The notes under the pieces: generated by a model
Told to the model about the DNA's origin: nothing
The model's database searches: none
The model's input: the letters and a program-made list of their open reading frames with translations, nothing else
Part shown: positions 63,246 through 64,000 of the stretch, in pieces
Numbering within the stretch: the stretch's first letter is position 1
Layout: every line of letters begins with the position of its first letter
NCBI GenBank assembly: GCA_025992895.1
Contig: DAJPGA010000001.1
Span: 693,001 to 757,000, forward strand
DNA length: 64,000 bases
Source: Veillonellaceae bacterium
Lineage (GTDB): Bacteria; Bacillota; Negativicutes; Veillonellales; Dialisteraceae
Reading direction: 5' to 3'
Position numbers and translations under genes: made by a program

Positions 63246-64000
63246 ATGACCATAGAACTTAATTTGTACCAGACGCTGGCAGCGGCTGTCGCCGTCTTCT
63301 TCCTGGGAAGCTTCCTGAAGGACAGGGTCAGCATTTTCAGGAAATACTGCATTCCTGCGCCGGTCATCGGCGGGACGATTTTCTCGATCGTGAACTGCAT
63401 CCTTTACACGCAGGGCATCTGGAACTATTCGCAGGATACCGTCATGCAGAACTGGTGCATGATGCTCTTCTTCACCAGTATCGGCTATATGGCAAGCATC
63501 CGTCTCATCAAGAAAGGCGGACTCCTTGTCGTCAAGATGGCCGTTCTTGTCTTCCTTTTGATCGTTATCCAGGACCTTGTCGGTGTCGCTTTTGCCGATG
63601 CGTTCTCGCTGAATCCGCTCATGGGTCTTGCAGACGGTTCGATCCCGCTTGTCGGTGGTCACGGTACATCCGGCTCCTTCGGTCCCGTCCTTGAAGCACT
63701 GGGCCTTAAGGATGCGACGACGATTGCCTTTGCTGCCGCTACCTTCGGCCTTGTATCAGGGAGTTTCCTCGGCGGCCCGGTCGGAGAACTTCTCATCCGC
63801 CGCTTCCATCTGAAATCCGATGAAGATGAAAACGGAGACGAAGTTCCGGAAAACCGTACGGAACATGAAATCGAAGGCGACGAAGCAGCCGCTTACCTCA
63901 ATATGGACCGCTTCATGTATGCTTTCGGCCAGCTCCTCCTGGCCATGGGCCTTGGCACATACGTCAGCCAGTTCTTCATTAATATCGGCCTCGTATTCCC
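63246..64000 (+). CDS. gltS: Sodium/glutamate symporter (partial, runs off the window)
   Basis: 251 codons from the ATG to the window edge with no stop. GltS features: hydrophobic helices from the N-terminus (TLAAAVAVFFLGSFL), PAPVIGGTIFS, FFTSIGYMA and the signature GGHGTSGSFGPVLE, followed by GLVSGSFLGGPVGELL. It imports L-glutamate with sodium. AGAGGGA precedes the ATG. A charged cytoplasmic loop (about 190-215, DEDENGDEVPENRTE) separates the two halves. Confidence 0.92.
   Translation, partial: MTIELNLYQTLAAAVAVFFLGSFLKDRVSIFRKYCIPAPVIGGTIFSIVNCILYTQGIWNYSQDTVMQNWCMMLFFTSIGYMASIRLIKKGGLLVVKMAVLVFLLIVIQDLVGVAFADAFSLNPLMGLADGSIPLVGGHGTSGSFGPVLEALGLKDATTIAFAAATFGLVSGSFLGGPVGELLIRRFHLKSDEDENGDEVPENRTEHEIEGDEAAAYLNMDRFMYAFGQLLLAMGLGTYVSQFFINIGLVF

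Overview
This 64 kb window looks like part of the chromosome of an anaerobic diderm Firmicute (class Negativicutes). A Dialister- or Veillonellaceae-like genome is my best guess, from gene content only. Three things point there. The genes have Firmicutes-style strong AGGAGG ribosome binding sites and several TTG starts (dnaB, atpF, atpG, cstA, the L,D-transpeptidase). Yet there is an RND efflux pump with a periplasmic adaptor, which implies an outer membrane. The metabolism is strictly anaerobic: class III ribonucleotide reductase, aspartase, an anaerobic C4-dicarboxylate exchanger and several flavodoxin or flavin reductases.

Layout. 0-5.3 kb: a LysR regulator divergent from an aldo/keto reductase and an FMN reductase, then a flavodoxin, a low-molecular-weight tyrosine phosphatase and a zinc alcohol dehydrogenase. 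5.3-11.2 kb: lonC-dnaB-uracil glycosylase, then an L,D-transpeptidase. 11.1-11.7 kb: an old tandem duplication of the convergent gene ends. 11.7-14.7 kb: a membrane protein, a VOC protein, aspA with a structured 5' leader, and tRNA-Gly(CCC). 15.1-20.6 kb: a diguanylate cyclase, tatD, and a tetR-ftsH operon. 20.7-25.2 kb: the RND pump, whose adaptor gene carries a late in-frame amber codon. 25.3-28.1 kb: small accessory genes. 28.1-29.1 kb: a 1 kb gene-free stretch with dispersed repeats and a candidate small RNA. 29.2-31.5 kb: polyprenyl-phosphate sugar transferase and UDP-GlcNAc 2-epimerase, the first steps of envelope glycan synthesis. 31.5-38.7 kb: the complete F-type ATP synthase operon, in order Z-I-B-E-F-H-A-G-D-C. 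38.9-43.97 kb: nitroreductase, LysR, thioredoxin, an unknown protein and CstA. 44.1-45.8 kb: a complete IS3-family element. 46-50.4 kb: nrdD-nrdG with tandem NrdR boxes, and mnmA. 50.7-52.7 kb: crotonase, esterase, and a fluoride riboswitch controlling crcB. 53-58.7 kb: a secreted repeat-rich protein, DcuB and an SLC13 anion transporter divergent from its LysR gene. 58.7-64 kb: GT51 glycosyltransferase, gyrB, an orphan HicB, an Lrp-type regulator and a truncated gltS.

How the genes fit together. AspA, DcuB, the SLC13 carrier and GltS suggest aspartate, fumarate and succinate metabolism with anion exchange, coupled to the F-ATPase. CstA, LonC, FtsH, MnmA, GyrB and DnaB are housekeeping.

The most unusual non-coding content is a modular family of intergenic hairpin repeats with covarying stems. 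Alongside it is a set of intrinsic terminators that share an ATG-N6-CAT apex. Other points are the aspA leader, the candidate small RNA at 28.8-28.9 kb, the c-subunit with a substituted glycine motif, and the amber codon in the RND adaptor. I see no CRISPR array, prophage, rRNA or obvious new defence system.
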